Positions 1 through 9,092 of a DNA stretch of 64,000 nt are shown one piece after another (position 1 is the stretch's first letter; each line of letters starts with the position of its first letter). The position numbers and the translations under genes are program-made. The notes below the pieces were generated by a model. The model saw only the letters and a program-made list of their open reading frames with translations, ran no database searches and was not told the origin of the DNA. Source of the stretch: Nitratireductor sp. (GTDB taxonomy: Bacteria; Pseudomonadota; Alphaproteobacteria; Rhizobiales; Rhizobiaceae); assembly GCF_017794765.1 (NCBI RefSeq), contig NZ_CP051236.1, forward strand, positions 2,990,176-3,054,175, read 5' to 3'.

Positions 1-10
1 GCGGGCATAA

Positions 11-39
11 AAAAACTCCGGCAGGGCCTGCCGGAGTTT
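11..39 (-). terminator. Intrinsic terminator for the first minus-strand gene
   Basis: A 13-bp inverted repeat (AAACTCCGGCAGG and its complement) with almost no loop is followed on the minus strand by seven T residues, the layout of a rho-independent terminator. It lies about 60 nt beyond the stop of the small secreted-protein gene. The right arm is the first of three tandem copies of a CCGGAGTTTG-like unit running to about position 60. Confidence 0.75.
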
Positions 40-96
40 GCCGGAGTTTGCCGGAGTTTATTGACCAGGGCGTTCGACGCCCTGCAGATGATGCAG

Positions 97-369
97 TCAG
101 CGCACGCGTCCACGGCCCTCGGAAATCTCGACCGTTTCGGAACCAGTCAGCACCTCGCGATCGCCATTGGGCATGGTTACAAAGCAGCCGGCCGCGCAGA
201 ATTCGATGGTTTCGCCTGCACCCACCACGATCTCGGATTGCGAGCCGCCTTCAGTCACCAGAATGGTCTGTGGTTCGCTGTCGCGGTTGACCACACTGGC
301 CGCAAAGGCCGAACCGCCTGCGAAAATTAACGTGGCGGTCGCCAGTACAAATGTCTTCATGGTCTTCAT
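97..369 (-). CDS. Small secreted hypothetical protein with a CxxxC pair
   Basis: The product is about 90 aa. It has a clear Sec signal peptide (MKTMKTF, a hydrophobic core, then an AFA-A cleavage site) and a short mature domain of alternating polar and hydrophobic residues that suggests beta structure. A CAAGC motif near the middle could form a disulfide in the periplasm. I chose the ATG at 369 because a GGGGTGG/GTGAAG purine run precedes it; a second ATG at 360 is also possible, and the upstream codons do not look like signal peptide. It is followed by a strong terminator, so it is probably monocistronic. I do not recognise a family; the exported location is the only functional inference. 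Confidence 0.6.
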   Translation of the reverse strand: MKTMKTFVLATATLIFAGGSAFAASVVNRDSEPQTILVTEGGSQSEIVVGAGETIEFCAAGCFVTMPNGDREVLTGSETVEISEGRGRVR

Positions 370-473
370 CGGTGCTTCACCACCCCTGTAACAGCGGGCC
401 ATACAGCCCTTTGGCCTCGTTTATAGAGATTTCAACCTGAACGGCAACTGAACGGCGCTTTCAGCCCTTGCCA

Positions 474-2939
474 CTATTCCGGATCGACTTTGCGCCGGCG
501 CCGGCGTTTGCCTGCCGGCAAATCATCCTGCTCTTCCATAGTGTCCTCCGCCGGCTCTTCATCGTTCGGCGTCTTATCCGGCTCCTGTTGCCCGAACAGC
601 CCGGAGCGCACGTGGATATCGCGTTGCGGAAACGGAATTTCGATCCCCTCCGCCTCAAATGCATCGACGATGGCAAAACGGATATCGTTCTGCACGTTGA
701 GTTGCATGAGGATGTCCGAAAGATAGACACGTATTTCGAAATCGAGAGAAGAGTCGCCAAAGCCGGCAAACAGTACGAATGGTTCCGGGTTCTTGAGAAC
801 AAGCGGATGTGACCTGGCGATTTCAAGAAGAATTTCGTGCACGCGTCGCACATCGGATCCATAGGCGACACCGATGGGTATCTCCATCCGTCCAAGCTTG
901 TTGCGGTGGGTCCAGTTGCCGACGGCCGCGTTGATCAGTTCGGAATTCGGCAGGATCACCGACTGGCGCTGGAACGTTTCGATCTCCGTTGCGCGCACGG
1001 AAATTTTCTTCACCGTGCCGGACACCCCCCCGGCGACGATCCAGTCACCCGCCTTGAACGGACGCTCGGCGAGCAGGATCAGACCCGAGACGAAGTTCGA
1101 GACGATATTCTGAAGGCCGAAGCCAATCCCGAGAGAAAGCGCACCCGCGACGAGGGCGAGATTGGACAGATTGATGCCGGCCGCCGAGATACCGATCAGC
1201 GCCGCTATCACCAGCCCGACATAGCCAATACCGGTGCGAATGGAATTGCGCACGCCGGAATCCATCCGGCTGCGGGCCATCACCTTCCCGTCGAGCCAGC
1301 TCTGAAACCAGCGCGTGAGGAAATAGCCGATCACGAAGACAAGAATGCCGGTGAGGATTCCCACGATGGAGAACGAGAGGGAACCGACCTGAATCTTGCC
1401 GGCGATCCGATAGCTCCACGCCGTCAGATCGGCCCAGCGGAACCCCCACTGCAGAAGGATGAGCGGCACGCCGATCAGGACCACGATCATGTTGATCAGC
1501 ATGCCGGTGACGAGGCCGAGCTGGTCGAGCGCGGTTTCATCGAAAGCCGTGTAACGCTCCAGCCGCCGTGCCAGCCAGGAATTGGCGAACGCGCCCTCCG
1601 ACGTAATCGCCCCCGCTGTCAGGAAGCCGATATACATCGTGGCGATGATCGCGCCCGTGACCACCGCCTGCTGGGAAAGGAACCGTGCGAAGCCGATATA
1701 GCCAAGCATCGCCGCGATAATGATTGCGGCACCGAGAGCAAACAGGAGATAGCGGAACTTGAGCGGCCAGGGTTTCGGATTACCCTCGTCGTCATCCAGA
1801 GGGCTGACACCGCCAATCGCCATGATGAGCAGACCTACGATAACGGTGGCCACAAGGCTGGTGGCCACCGTCAGCGAGAGCTGAGAGCCGAACAGCAGAT
1901 AGACCTGGTCCATGAAATAATCAAACCCGGTCGCGATTGCGGTGACCACGGCCAGAACAAGCAGCCATTGAGCCGCCTGTGAGCGCACCGGCAAAAGCCG
2001 CCAGTTGGGCCGCCTGGGCGCAAGAATGGCGCGCGCCAGACGGTAGACGAAATAAACCAGGATAACGACGGAAAAAAGCGACCAGAGAAGTGGTTGAATA
2101 TCGCTGCGCAGAAGGCTGAAATAGTCAAGGAAGTAGTAGGTCGAAGCCAGAAAAACGCCAATCGACAGCGACGGTATCAAGGTGGAGAAGAGCGCCTGCG
2201 AAAGGCGGCTGAGATAGGTGGGCTCTGTCTCGGCAGGGTCAGGCTCCATGAAATCGCCGAAAAGCCGCCGCCCCCCGAAAAGTAGGGTAAGGGCGGCGAT
2301 CGTCGCCAGCGCTGTGGCGAGCAGGAGGGATTTGAGGCGGTATTTGAAAACGAAGGTCAGCCAGGCGGAGACCCGCTGATAAACGCGCCCGACCTCCTGT
2401 GTAAACTCCCCGGCGACATCCGCACTCAAGGCGGCGGTAACGTCGTAGCGGCGGGAAAGCGTCCGCGTGAAGAGATCACGCCGAAGTTCGGCGATGCCGT
2501 CGACGACACTGTTGATGCGAACTGAAAGTCTTTCGGCATCGCCGATCAGCACATTGAAACTCGCCTTCTCGTCGAGCAGGCGGGTACGTTCCCGCGTCAC
2601 CTCCTCCGGCTCGGCCGGTTCGCCCTCCTTGCGCGGTTCGCCCAATTGTTCGAGGCGCGTGTTGATCTCCGAAAGTCTCGGACGAAATGCCAGGCTTGCG
2701 TCGAAAACCTCCCGAGCTAGCTTCTCCAGCTCAACACGGACCGAGACGAGTTCACCATCGTCTGTGGCCTGATCGTCAATCTCGCTTTCCAGGCTGACGA
2801 CGGTGGATTCGATTTCTGACAGTTTCTCGCGTTGCGTCTGCAGGAAGCTTTCCGGCCCCTGAGCCACCGCCGGCGCTAGGATGGCCAACTGGAAAACGAG
2901 ACACAGGAAAACCGGCAAGGCGCGAAATTTCAGCAACAT
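474..2939 (-). CDS. MscS-family mechanosensitive channel with DUF3772-like N-terminal domain
   Basis: The product is about 821 aa, in the size class of large MscK/MscM-type channels rather than the roughly 290-aa MscS. It starts with a signal peptide ending in APAVAQ, followed by a periplasmic coiled-coil region (about residues 30-180) with many Glu, Leu and Arg heptads. Multiple membrane segments follow. Near residue 590 comes the MscS pore-lining helix, with ALSLGIGFGLQNIVSNFVSG, then the beta domain (ERPFKAGDWIV, IILPNSELIN-like text) and a charged tail of consecutive Arg residues. Such channels release solutes during hypo-osmotic shock. A GTG 18 nt upstream also opens the frame, but the ATG at 2939 gives the better signal peptide. 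Confidence 0.88.
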   Translation of the reverse strand: MLLKFRALPVFLCLVFQLAILAPAVAQGPESFLQTQREKLSEIESTVVSLESEIDDQATDDGELVSVRVELEKLAREVFDASLAFRPRLSEINTRLEQLGEPRKEGEPAEPEEVTRERTRLLDEKASFNVLIGDAERLSVRINSVVDGIAELRRDLFTRTLSRRYDVTAALSADVAGEFTQEVGRVYQRVSAWLTFVFKYRLKSLLLATALATIAALTLLFGGRRLFGDFMEPDPAETEPTYLSRLSQALFSTLIPSLSIGVFLASTYYFLDYFSLLRSDIQPLLWSLFSVVILVYFVYRLARAILAPRRPNWRLLPVRSQAAQWLLVLAVVTAIATGFDYFMDQVYLLFGSQLSLTVATSLVATVIVGLLIMAIGGVSPLDDDEGNPKPWPLKFRYLLFALGAAIIIAAMLGYIGFARFLSQQAVVTGAIIATMYIGFLTAGAITSEGAFANSWLARRLERYTAFDETALDQLGLVTGMLINMIVVLIGVPLILLQWGFRWADLTAWSYRIAGKIQVGSLSFSIVGILTGILVFVIGYFLTRWFQSWLDGKVMARSRMDSGVRNSIRTGIGYVGLVIAALIGISAAGINLSNLALVAGALSLGIGFGLQNIVSNFVSGLILLAERPFKAGDWIVAGGVSGTVKKISVRATEIETFQRQSVILPNSELINAAVGNWTHRNKLGRMEIPIGVAYGSDVRRVHEILLEIARSHPLVLKNPEPFVLFAGFGDSSLDFEIRVYLSDILMQLNVQNDIRFAIVDAFEAEGIEIPFPQRDIHVRSGLFGQQEPDKTPNDEEPAEDTMEEQDDLPAGKRRRRRKVDPE

Positions 2940-3138
2940 GTCTAGCAGTCTTCTCACAGAATCACATGCAATCGGAGATAGGCTTCAGTCAAAGGACATT
3001 GCCTGAGCCATGCCTGCGCAGCAAGCGTATCGCCGTGCCGGGGTCGGGTCTGTAAAAAGCCATGGCGCATTATTTGCCTCCGGCGTCCCGGGTGTCCTAT
3101 AGCTTTAGTCTGGGTTCTGGCAAAAAGAATGGCGGCGC

Positions 3139-4398
3139 ATGGCGGAATATTCAGCTCTTTCGCTTTTTAAGAATGCCTTTTCCGGCAATCGTGATTGGAA
3201 GCCGGCCTGGCGCAAGCCCGATCCCAAGCCTAGCTACGATGTCATCATCATCGGTGGCGGCGGCCATGGTCTGGCAACCGCCTATTATCTGGCGGCCGAA
3301 CACGGCATCACCAACGTCGCCGTTCTGGAGAAGGGCTGGCTCGGCTCCGGCAATATAGGCCGCAACACCACCATTGTGCGCTCCAACTATCTTTTACCAG
3401 AATCCGTCCGTTTCTACGAGTTCTCGATGAAACTCTGGGAAAACCTCTCCCATGAGCTCAACTACAACGTGATGTTCTCCCAGCGCGGTGTTCTGAACCT
3501 CGCCCACAGCCCGGGCCAGGCCGACGCCTTCATTCGCCGTGGCAATGCCATGCGCCATGGCGGCGTCGATGCCGAATGGCTGACCCCGCAGCAGATCGCA
3601 CGCAAGGTACCGGGCCTCGACACGTCAAAGTCGGCGCGCTTTCCGGTCGTCGGGGGGCTTTTGCAGCCGCGCGCGGGCACCGCACGCCATGATGCGGTTG
3701 CGTGGGGCTATGCGCGGGCTGCCGACCGGCGCGGCGTCGACCTGATCGAGAACTGCGAGGTGACGGGCTTCCTCCGCGAGGGCGATCAGATCACTGGCGT
3801 TTCCACCGCAAGAGGCGACATCCGTGCAAAGAAGGTGGCGCTGGCCGTTGCCGGCAGCACCAGCCACGTGCTGCAGCGTGCTGGCATCGAGCGCCTGCCC
3901 ATTGAAAGCCATGTCCTTCAGGCCTTCGTTTCCGAGGCCATCAAGCCCTTTGTGGACTGCGTTGTGACCTTCGGTGCCGGTCATCTCTACATGTCGCAAT
4001 CCGACAAGGGTGGGCTGGTTTTCGGCGGCAGCCTCGATTTCTACAATTCCTATGCCCAGCGTGGAAACCTGCCCACGGTCGAAGATGTGATGAGCGAAAT
4101 TTGCGCCATGTTCCCATCGGTGGCACGGCTGAGGCTCCTACGCTCCTGGGGTGGTGTAATGGACATGTCGATGGACGGGTCCCCCATCATCACCAAGGGT
4201 CCCCTGCCCGGTCTCTATCTCAATTGCGGCTGGTGTTATGGCGGGTTCAAGGCGACACCCGCTTCCGGCTATTCCTTTGCATGGACCATCGCCAGGGACG
4301 AACCCCACGCCATCAACGCGCCATTCACGCTCAGCCGCTTCGAGCGCGGCGCGGTGATCGACGAAACGGGTCACGGCCCGACACCCAAACTGCATTGA
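3139..4398 (+). CDS. soxB: Sarcosine oxidase, beta subunit
   Basis: This 419-aa subunit of heterotetrameric sarcosine oxidase carries the site of sarcosine demethylation, with FAD and a covalently attached FMN at the interface with the alpha subunit. The dinucleotide-binding motif IIIGGGGHGLATAYY starts near residue 36, and the first 30 residues (AEYSALSLFKNAF) match the usual start of this subunit. An ARHDA stretch near residue 184 is about where the family's FMN-linking histidine lies; I cannot confirm the exact residue by eye. It is the first gene of soxB-soxD-soxA-soxG, with only 10 nt to soxD. The 180-nt upstream gap separates it from the divergent channel gene and presumably holds the promoter. 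Confidence 0.96.
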   Translation: MAEYSALSLFKNAFSGNRDWKPAWRKPDPKPSYDVIIIGGGGHGLATAYYLAAEHGITNVAVLEKGWLGSGNIGRNTTIVRSNYLLPESVRFYEFSMKLWENLSHELNYNVMFSQRGVLNLAHSPGQADAFIRRGNAMRHGGVDAEWLTPQQIARKVPGLDTSKSARFPVVGGLLQPRAGTARHDAVAWGYARAADRRGVDLIENCEVTGFLREGDQITGVSTARGDIRAKKVALAVAGSTSHVLQRAGIERLPIESHVLQAFVSEAIKPFVDCVVTFGAGHLYMSQSDKGGLVFGGSLDFYNSYAQRGNLPTVEDVMSEICAMFPSVARLRLLRSWGGVMDMSMDGSPIITKGPLPGLYLNCGWCYGGFKATPASGYSFAWTIARDEPHAINAPFTLSRFERGAVIDETGHGPTPKLH

Positions 4399-4408
4399 GG
4401 GACACGCC

Positions 4409-4684
4409 ATGCTCATCGACTGCCCGCATTGCGGCTCCCGCGATCTTGCAGAATTCTCCTATCAGGGGGATGCGACACGCGCCCGCCCTGACCTCGCCTC
4501 CACGGACACGAAGGCCTGGCTCGACTATGTCTACAATCGGCCAAACCCGGCCGGACGACACCGCGAATTCTGGCAGCACGCAGGCGGGTGCCGCGCGCAT
4601 CTGGTGGTGGAACGCGACACGCTTACCCATGAAATTCTCACGGTCGCTTTCGCCCGAGACGCCGCTGGCGGAGATGCGGCATGA
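4409..4684 (+). CDS. soxD: Sarcosine oxidase, delta subunit
   Basis: This 91-aa subunit binds zinc and is structural for the sarcosine oxidase heterotetramer. The N-terminus MLIDCPHCG has the CxxC pair, and FWQHAGGCRAH near residues 57-67 supplies the His and Cys that complete the family's zinc site. The length is normal for the family. It overlaps soxA by 4 nt (ATGA), indicating translational coupling. Confidence 0.95.
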   Translation: MLIDCPHCGSRDLAEFSYQGDATRARPDLASTDTKAWLDYVYNRPNPAGRHREFWQHAGGCRAHLVVERDTLTHEILTVAFARDAAGGDAA

Positions 4685-7674
4685 GCCCGCGCCGAACCAG
4701 TGCCGGCGGGCTGATCGACCGCACCCGAACCATCCGCTTCACCTTCGACGGCGAGAGCCTGACCGGCCATGCAGGCGACACGCTGGCCTCGGCCCTGCTT
4801 GCCAGCGGCATTTCGCTCATGGGCCGCTCCTTCAAGTACCACCGTCCCCGCGGCGTCTTCACTGCCGGGATCGATGAACCGAACGCCCTTGTAACTCTCT
4901 TGCGTGAAGGCGTCCGTGAACCCAATATTCCCGCCACCCAGATCCAGATCTACGACGGTCTGCGCGCCGAAAGCCAAAACCGCTTTCCATCCCTCGCCTG
5001 GGATATTGGAGCGGTAAATCAGCTCGGCGGCCGGCTACTTGGAGCGGGATTCTACTACAAGACCTTCATGGGTCCGGTGATGGGCCCGCTGAAGGGCACG
5101 CGCTTCTGGATGATGTGTGAGCATTTCATCCGCAGAGCCGCTGGCCTTGGCCGGGCCGACTTTGAGCCCGACCCGTCACACTACGAACAGACCAATGCCT
5201 TCTGCGACGTTTTGATCGTCGGCGGTGGTATTGCCGGCCTCATGGCGGCAGAAGCGGCGGCGAAGGCCGGAAAACGTGTGATCCTTGCCGAACAAGAGCC
5301 CATAACAGGCGGCTTTGCCCGCTGGTCCGGCGAAACCATTGAGGGAAAGCCGGCCCACGAATGGGTTTCAAACCTGACAGCACGGCTTGCCAGCCTCGAC
5401 CATGTGCGCCTTTTAACGCGCACTGCGGTCTGGGGCTATTACGACGGCAACACACTCGCAGCGCTCGAACGCGTCAACGACCATGTCGCCCGCCCGCCGA
5501 AAGGGCACCCCCGCCAGCGGCACTGGACGATCCGCGCTACGGATGTTGTGCTTGCAACGGGCGCGCTCGAACGCCCGATCGTCTTTCCGGGCAATGATCG
5601 TCCGGGGATCATGCTCGCTGGCGCCATGCGCCGCTATGCTGAAGAATTCGGTGTCTTGCCCGGAAGCAGAACGATCTTCTTCACCAACAATGACAGTGCC
5701 TACGAGGCGGCAGCCAACTTGAGACGCGCCGGCGGCCACGTGGCGGCCATTGTGGATGTGCGTGCGAAGATCAGCAGTGCCGCCAGCGAACTTGCCACCG
5801 CGGCGGGCGTGTCGCCGCTCATCGGACACGCCATCGTCGGCAGCAGGGGCGGCAAGGCGCTTTCACGTGTTTTTGTTCAGGCCTTCGATGCAGCATCGGG
5901 AACGCTGTCAGGAGATGCCAGGCAGCTCGAGTGCGACAGTCTTGCCGTTTCGGGTGGTTGGCAGCCAGTTCTCCACCTGGCAAGCCAGGCCGGTGCAAAA
6001 CCTGTCTGGGATGGGGAAAAGCAGGCCTTCCTTCCGCCTCCGCCAACACAGCGCTGGACTGGCGCTGGTGCATTCCTTGGAAAGTTCGGCACAACCGATG
6101 CCCTTGCGAGCGGCCGTGATGCTGGCCTCAAATGCGCCGGCAAGCGAGCCTCACGCGGCCAACTTCCCGCCATTGCGCCTGAAGCCCTCGACCTGACGCC
6201 AGCCCCGGTTCTCGAGATCCGGGCCAGGGGCAGGGCGTTCGTCGATTTCCAGCACGATGTGACCGCCGACGATGTGCGGCTTGCCCATCGCGAAGGCTTT
6301 GTCAGCGTCGAGCACCTGAAGCGCTACACCACGCTCGGCATGGCGACCGATCAGGGAAAGACGTCGAATGTTCCCGGCCTCGCCATCATGGCCACGGCGC
6401 GCGGCATCACGATCCCCGAGGTCGGCACAACGCGGTTTCGACCGCCCTATTCACCGGTGGCCATCGGCGCGCTGGCAGCGGAACGTTATGGCGATCTCAA
6501 ACCCGAGCGCTATACGCCCATGCATGACTGGCATGTGGAACGCGGCGCCGAGATGACCCCGGCAGGGCTCTGGAACCGCCCGCTGATCTATGCCGCTGCC
6601 GGCGAAACGGTCGAGCAGGCCTATATCCGCGAGGCGGCAGCAGTACGGCGCTCCGTGGGCATTGTCGATGTTTCCACACTGGGCAAGATCGCGGTCAAGG
6701 GACCCGACGCCGCCACCTTCCTTGATCGGGTCTACACCAACACCTTCTCCACGCTGAAAGTAGGCAAGGCGCGCTATGGCCTGATGCTGCGCGAAGACGG
6801 GATCGCCTTTGACGACGGCACCACCTGGCGGCTCGGCGAAACCAACTTCCTCGTGACCACCACCACCGCCAATGCGGGCGCGGTGATGCAGCATCTGGAA
6901 TATTGCCTCGACATTCTCTGGCCCGAACTGAAAGTCCACCTCACCTCGGTGACGGACCAATGGGCCGGCGCGGCCATTGCCGGCCCAAAGGCCCGCGCCG
7001 TGCTGGAGGGCTGCGTCACCGGAACGAAGGTCGACAATGAAACGCTGCCCTTCATGGGCATCGTGCATGGCCAGATTGATCGCGCGCCAGTCATGATATG
7101 CCGCCTCTCCTTTTCCGGCGAGCTTGCTTATGAGGTCTATAGCGGTGCCGGCCACGGCACACATGTCTGGGAAACCTTGATGGAGGCGGGCGAACCGTTC
7201 GACATCACTCCCTACGGTATGGAAGCCCTCGGCGCGCTGCGCATCGAAAAAGGCCATGTCACCGGCGCCGAGATCGACGGACGAACCACCGCCCGTGATC
7301 TCTATCTCGACTGGATGCTGTCAAAGAAAAAGCCGTTCATCGGTTCGGGCCTGATGGACCGCCCGGCCCTGATCGACAAAAACCGGCTGAGGCTTGTCGG
7401 CGTCATCTCTCTCGATGGACAGAAGCTTGGCGGGGGCGCACATCTGGTTGAGCGCGGCAGCGCTGATGAGCCGGGCGAGAGCATCGGCCATGTGACAGCC
7501 TTCTGCTACTCGCCCACACTACAGAACTATATCGGTCTCGCCCTCGTCAGAGGCGGCAAGCTGCGCCATGGCACCAGGGCTTATCTCTCGGACCCGTTGC
7601 GCGGGCGTTTCGGTCAGGTCGAGATCGTCAGCCATCATTTCTTCGATCCGGATGGAGAACGCATGCATGGTTGA
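4681..7674 (+). CDS. soxA: Sarcosine oxidase, alpha subunit
   Basis: This 997-aa subunit has three recognisable parts. Residues about 15-75 resemble the 2Fe-2S-ferredoxin-like domain found in this family (FTFDGESLTGHAGDTLASAL, then SFKYHRPRG). An NAD-type Rossmann region starts near residue 174 (DVLIVGGGIAGLMAAEAA). The C-terminal third (about 600-990) is a T-protein/aminomethyltransferase domain that takes the methylene group to tetrahydrofolate. The enzyme converts sarcosine, O2 and tetrahydrofolate into glycine, H2O2 and 5,10-methylene-tetrahydrofolate. It shares 4 nt with soxD and 8 nt with soxG. The length is as expected and no disruption is seen. Confidence 0.96.
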   Translation: MSPRRTSAGGLIDRTRTIRFTFDGESLTGHAGDTLASALLASGISLMGRSFKYHRPRGVFTAGIDEPNALVTLLREGVREPNIPATQIQIYDGLRAESQNRFPSLAWDIGAVNQLGGRLLGAGFYYKTFMGPVMGPLKGTRFWMMCEHFIRRAAGLGRADFEPDPSHYEQTNAFCDVLIVGGGIAGLMAAEAAAKAGKRVILAEQEPITGGFARWSGETIEGKPAHEWVSNLTARLASLDHVRLLTRTAVWGYYDGNTLAALERVNDHVARPPKGHPRQRHWTIRATDVVLATGALERPIVFPGNDRPGIMLAGAMRRYAEEFGVLPGSRTIFFTNNDSAYEAAANLRRAGGHVAAIVDVRAKISSAASELATAAGVSPLIGHAIVGSRGGKALSRVFVQAFDAASGTLSGDARQLECDSLAVSGGWQPVLHLASQAGAKPVWDGEKQAFLPPPPTQRWTGAGAFLGKFGTTDALASGRDAGLKCAGKRASRGQLPAIAPEALDLTPAPVLEIRARGRAFVDFQHDVTADDVRLAHREGFVSVEHLKRYTTLGMATDQGKTSNVPGLAIMATARGITIPEVGTTRFRPPYSPVAIGALAAERYGDLKPERYTPMHDWHVERGAEMTPAGLWNRPLIYAAAGETVEQAYIREAAAVRRSVGIVDVSTLGKIAVKGPDAATFLDRVYTNTFSTLKVGKARYGLMLREDGIAFDDGTTWRLGETNFLVTTTTANAGAVMQHLEYCLDILWPELKVHLTSVTDQWAGAAIAGPKARAVLEGCVTGTKVDNETLPFMGIVHGQIDRAPVMICRLSFSGELAYEVYSGAGHGTHVWETLMEAGEPFDITPYGMEALGALRIEKGHVTGAEIDGRTTARDLYLDWMLSKKKPFIGSGLMDRPALIDKNRLRLVGVISLDGQKLGGGAHLVERGSADEPGESIGHVTAFCYSPTLQNYIGLALVRGGKLRHGTRAYLSDPLRGRFGQVEIVSHHFFDPDGERMHG

Positions 7675-8257
7675 ACGCGCATCACCGCTGGGCAGCGATT
7701 TCCGCCCCGGCTTCCATGGCGACTTCGCTGAAGGGACCGGCGTCACGATCTTGGAAGCCATAAAGGGATCGATCGTCGAGGCCAACGCCTGGCCTGGCGA
7801 GGAAAAGACGCTGACGGAAAATCTTTCCGCCATCTGCCGTCTAAAACTTTCGGCTGCACCGGGAAGCGGCGCTGCCAACCGTGAAGGCACGTGCGCCTTC
7901 AACATCGGCCCCGGCCGATTTCTCCTGAGTGGGCAGGATGAAGCTCTGGCCGGCGATCTCATTGCGGCCATTGATGAGACCACGGGAACCGTAACGGATC
8001 TTTCCCACGGGCGCACGGTTTTCGCCATAGAAGGCTCTCAGGTGGAATGGGTTCTGGCGAAGCTTTTCGCGCTCGATTTCAGTCTCTCTGCCTTTCCCGT
8101 CCACACCGGACGGGCCACAGCGCATCACGACCTGTTTGTGCAAATCCAGCGCCGGGGCGAAAAGCGCTTCGAGCTTTATGTCTTCCGCTCATTTGCGCGA
8201 GCCTTCGCGAAGACGCTCCGCCGCGCGTCGGAGGATGTGGGCTACACGATAAGATAG
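7667..8257 (+). CDS. soxG: Sarcosine oxidase, gamma subunit
   Basis: The product is about 196 aa and is the last subunit of the soxBDAG operon. The start at 7667 (MVERASPLGSDF) overlaps the soxA stop by 8 nt; the frame is open further upstream but that part lies inside soxA. Residues such as PLGSDFRPGFHG, GPGRFLLSG and DLSHGRTVF fit the SoxG/GcvT-like fold. The gamma subunit is needed for assembly and contributes to the folate-side chamber. Confidence 0.93.
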   Translation: MVERASPLGSDFRPGFHGDFAEGTGVTILEAIKGSIVEANAWPGEEKTLTENLSAICRLKLSAAPGSGAANREGTCAFNIGPGRFLLSGQDEALAGDLIAAIDETTGTVTDLSHGRTVFAIEGSQVEWVLAKLFALDFSLSAFPVHTGRATAHHDLFVQIQRRGEKRFELYVFRSFARAFAKTLRRASEDVGYTIR

Positions 8258-8284
8258 GCCCGGCGCGGCGACACCGGACCTATC
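8253..8284. terminator. Hairpin between soxG and the EF-hand gene
   Basis: GATAGGCCCGG (8253-8263) pairs with CCGGACCTATC (8274-8284) with one C/A mismatch, which becomes a G-U wobble on the minus strand. The left arm contains the soxG stop codon. No T run follows, so it may be a rho-assisted end or mRNA-protecting hairpin at this convergent junction. Confidence 0.35.
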
Positions 8285-8358
8285 AACCGATCCGCGGAGC
8301 CCCCACGAACCGGTTTGATCATCCGCAAGGCGCCATCGGCGCCTCCCGGCATGCCTCA

Positions 8359-8955
8359 TCAGCCATTGTCGCCATCAGGCGCCATTTCCGCCGGCGGATT
8401 GCCCGAACGCATTTTATCGCGCATCTCACCGTGCGGGCCGCCTCTGTGGTCACGCTTGTGGTGCATCATCTTTCCGTGACGTCCGCCACGTTCACCTGCC
8501 ATCTGGCGGAAGCCACGGCGCATTTCGCGCTGGTCGACTTTGCCGTCATCATTGGCGTCCATCAGCGCAAAGCGCTTTGCCTGCTGGCTTTCAATCTCCG
8601 CGATCGTGACGGTGCCGTCACCGTCAACGTCGAGACGCTGTGCAGCGCGCTTCGCCCGGCGCTCGGCCATGCGCTTCGTTGCCATATCCTGAAGTTCGGC
8701 TTCAGAAAGCACCCCGTCACCATCGGCATCGGCGGCCTTCAAACGCTCGATATGAGCGGAGGAAAACTCTTCGATGGTGAGGTTCCCATCGCCGTCGGAA
8801 TCGATGCGGGCAAAACCCCGCATCATCTTGCCGTCTTTCATTCTCTCGCCTGCGGCCGGCGGTGCGGCCTGGTCGGATGAAGCTTCCTGGGCGATCGCAG
8901 CGGAACCGGCGATCAGGCTCAGGGCCATGGCCGACAACAGAATCTTGTTTTTCAT
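8359..8955 (-). CDS. Secreted EF-hand calcium-binding protein
   Basis: The product is about 198 aa with a signal peptide (MKNKILLSAMALSLIAGSAAIAQ). It has four EF-hand-type loops in order: DSDGDGNLTIEEF, DADGDGVLSEAEL, DVDGDGTVTIAEI and DANDDGKVDQREM. Each has the acidic or polar positions 1, 3, 5 and 12 needed for calcium. The C-terminus is rich in His, Gly and Met, possibly metal binding. The start at 8955 has a GAGGAG ribosome binding site 6 nt upstream; an upstream open stretch in frame is probably 5' UTR. Periplasmic calcium binding or sensing is likely, but the physiological partner is unknown. Confidence 0.88.
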   Translation of the reverse strand: MKNKILLSAMALSLIAGSAAIAQEASSDQAAPPAAGERMKDGKMMRGFARIDSDGDGNLTIEEFSSAHIERLKAADADGDGVLSEAELQDMATKRMAERRAKRAAQRLDVDGDGTVTIAEIESQQAKRFALMDANDDGKVDQREMRRGFRQMAGERGGRHGKMMHHKRDHRGGPHGEMRDKMRSGNPPAEMAPDGDNG

Positions 8956-9046
8956 GTCAGTCTCCTCGTAAGGGGGGCGCCGCATGGAGGTTGCGGCAGG
9001 GAACGAGGAGATAGTCGCCCATCGCACATTACGACGACCTTGCCGG

Positions 9047-9064
9047 GAAATTACAATTTCGTAA
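9047..9064 (-). promoter_or_regulatory. Palindromic site upstream of the EF-hand gene
   Basis: GAAATTACAATTTC (9047-9060) is a 6-2-6 perfect inverted repeat, and TTACAATTTCGTAA (9051-9064) forms a second overlapping repeat. It lies about 90 nt upstream of the EF-hand start codon in the 137-nt gap before the nitroreductase stop, where a promoter is expected. A GTAA-type motif suggests an OmpR-family response regulator site, but that assignment is speculative. Confidence 0.35.
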
Positions 9065-9092
9065 GCAACAATTGGCAGGGCGGAAGGCCGTT

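Noticed and set aside
837-1982. Plus-strand open frame opposite the MscS-type channel gene
   Set aside because: Biased toward His, Asp and Arg with no domain; the channel on the other strand has clear family motifs.
2940-3138. Possible riboswitch upstream of the sarcosine oxidase operon
   Set aside because: I looked for a glycine- or folate-type aptamer before soxB and saw no tandem paired core or matching conserved loops; the gap is short and unremarkable.
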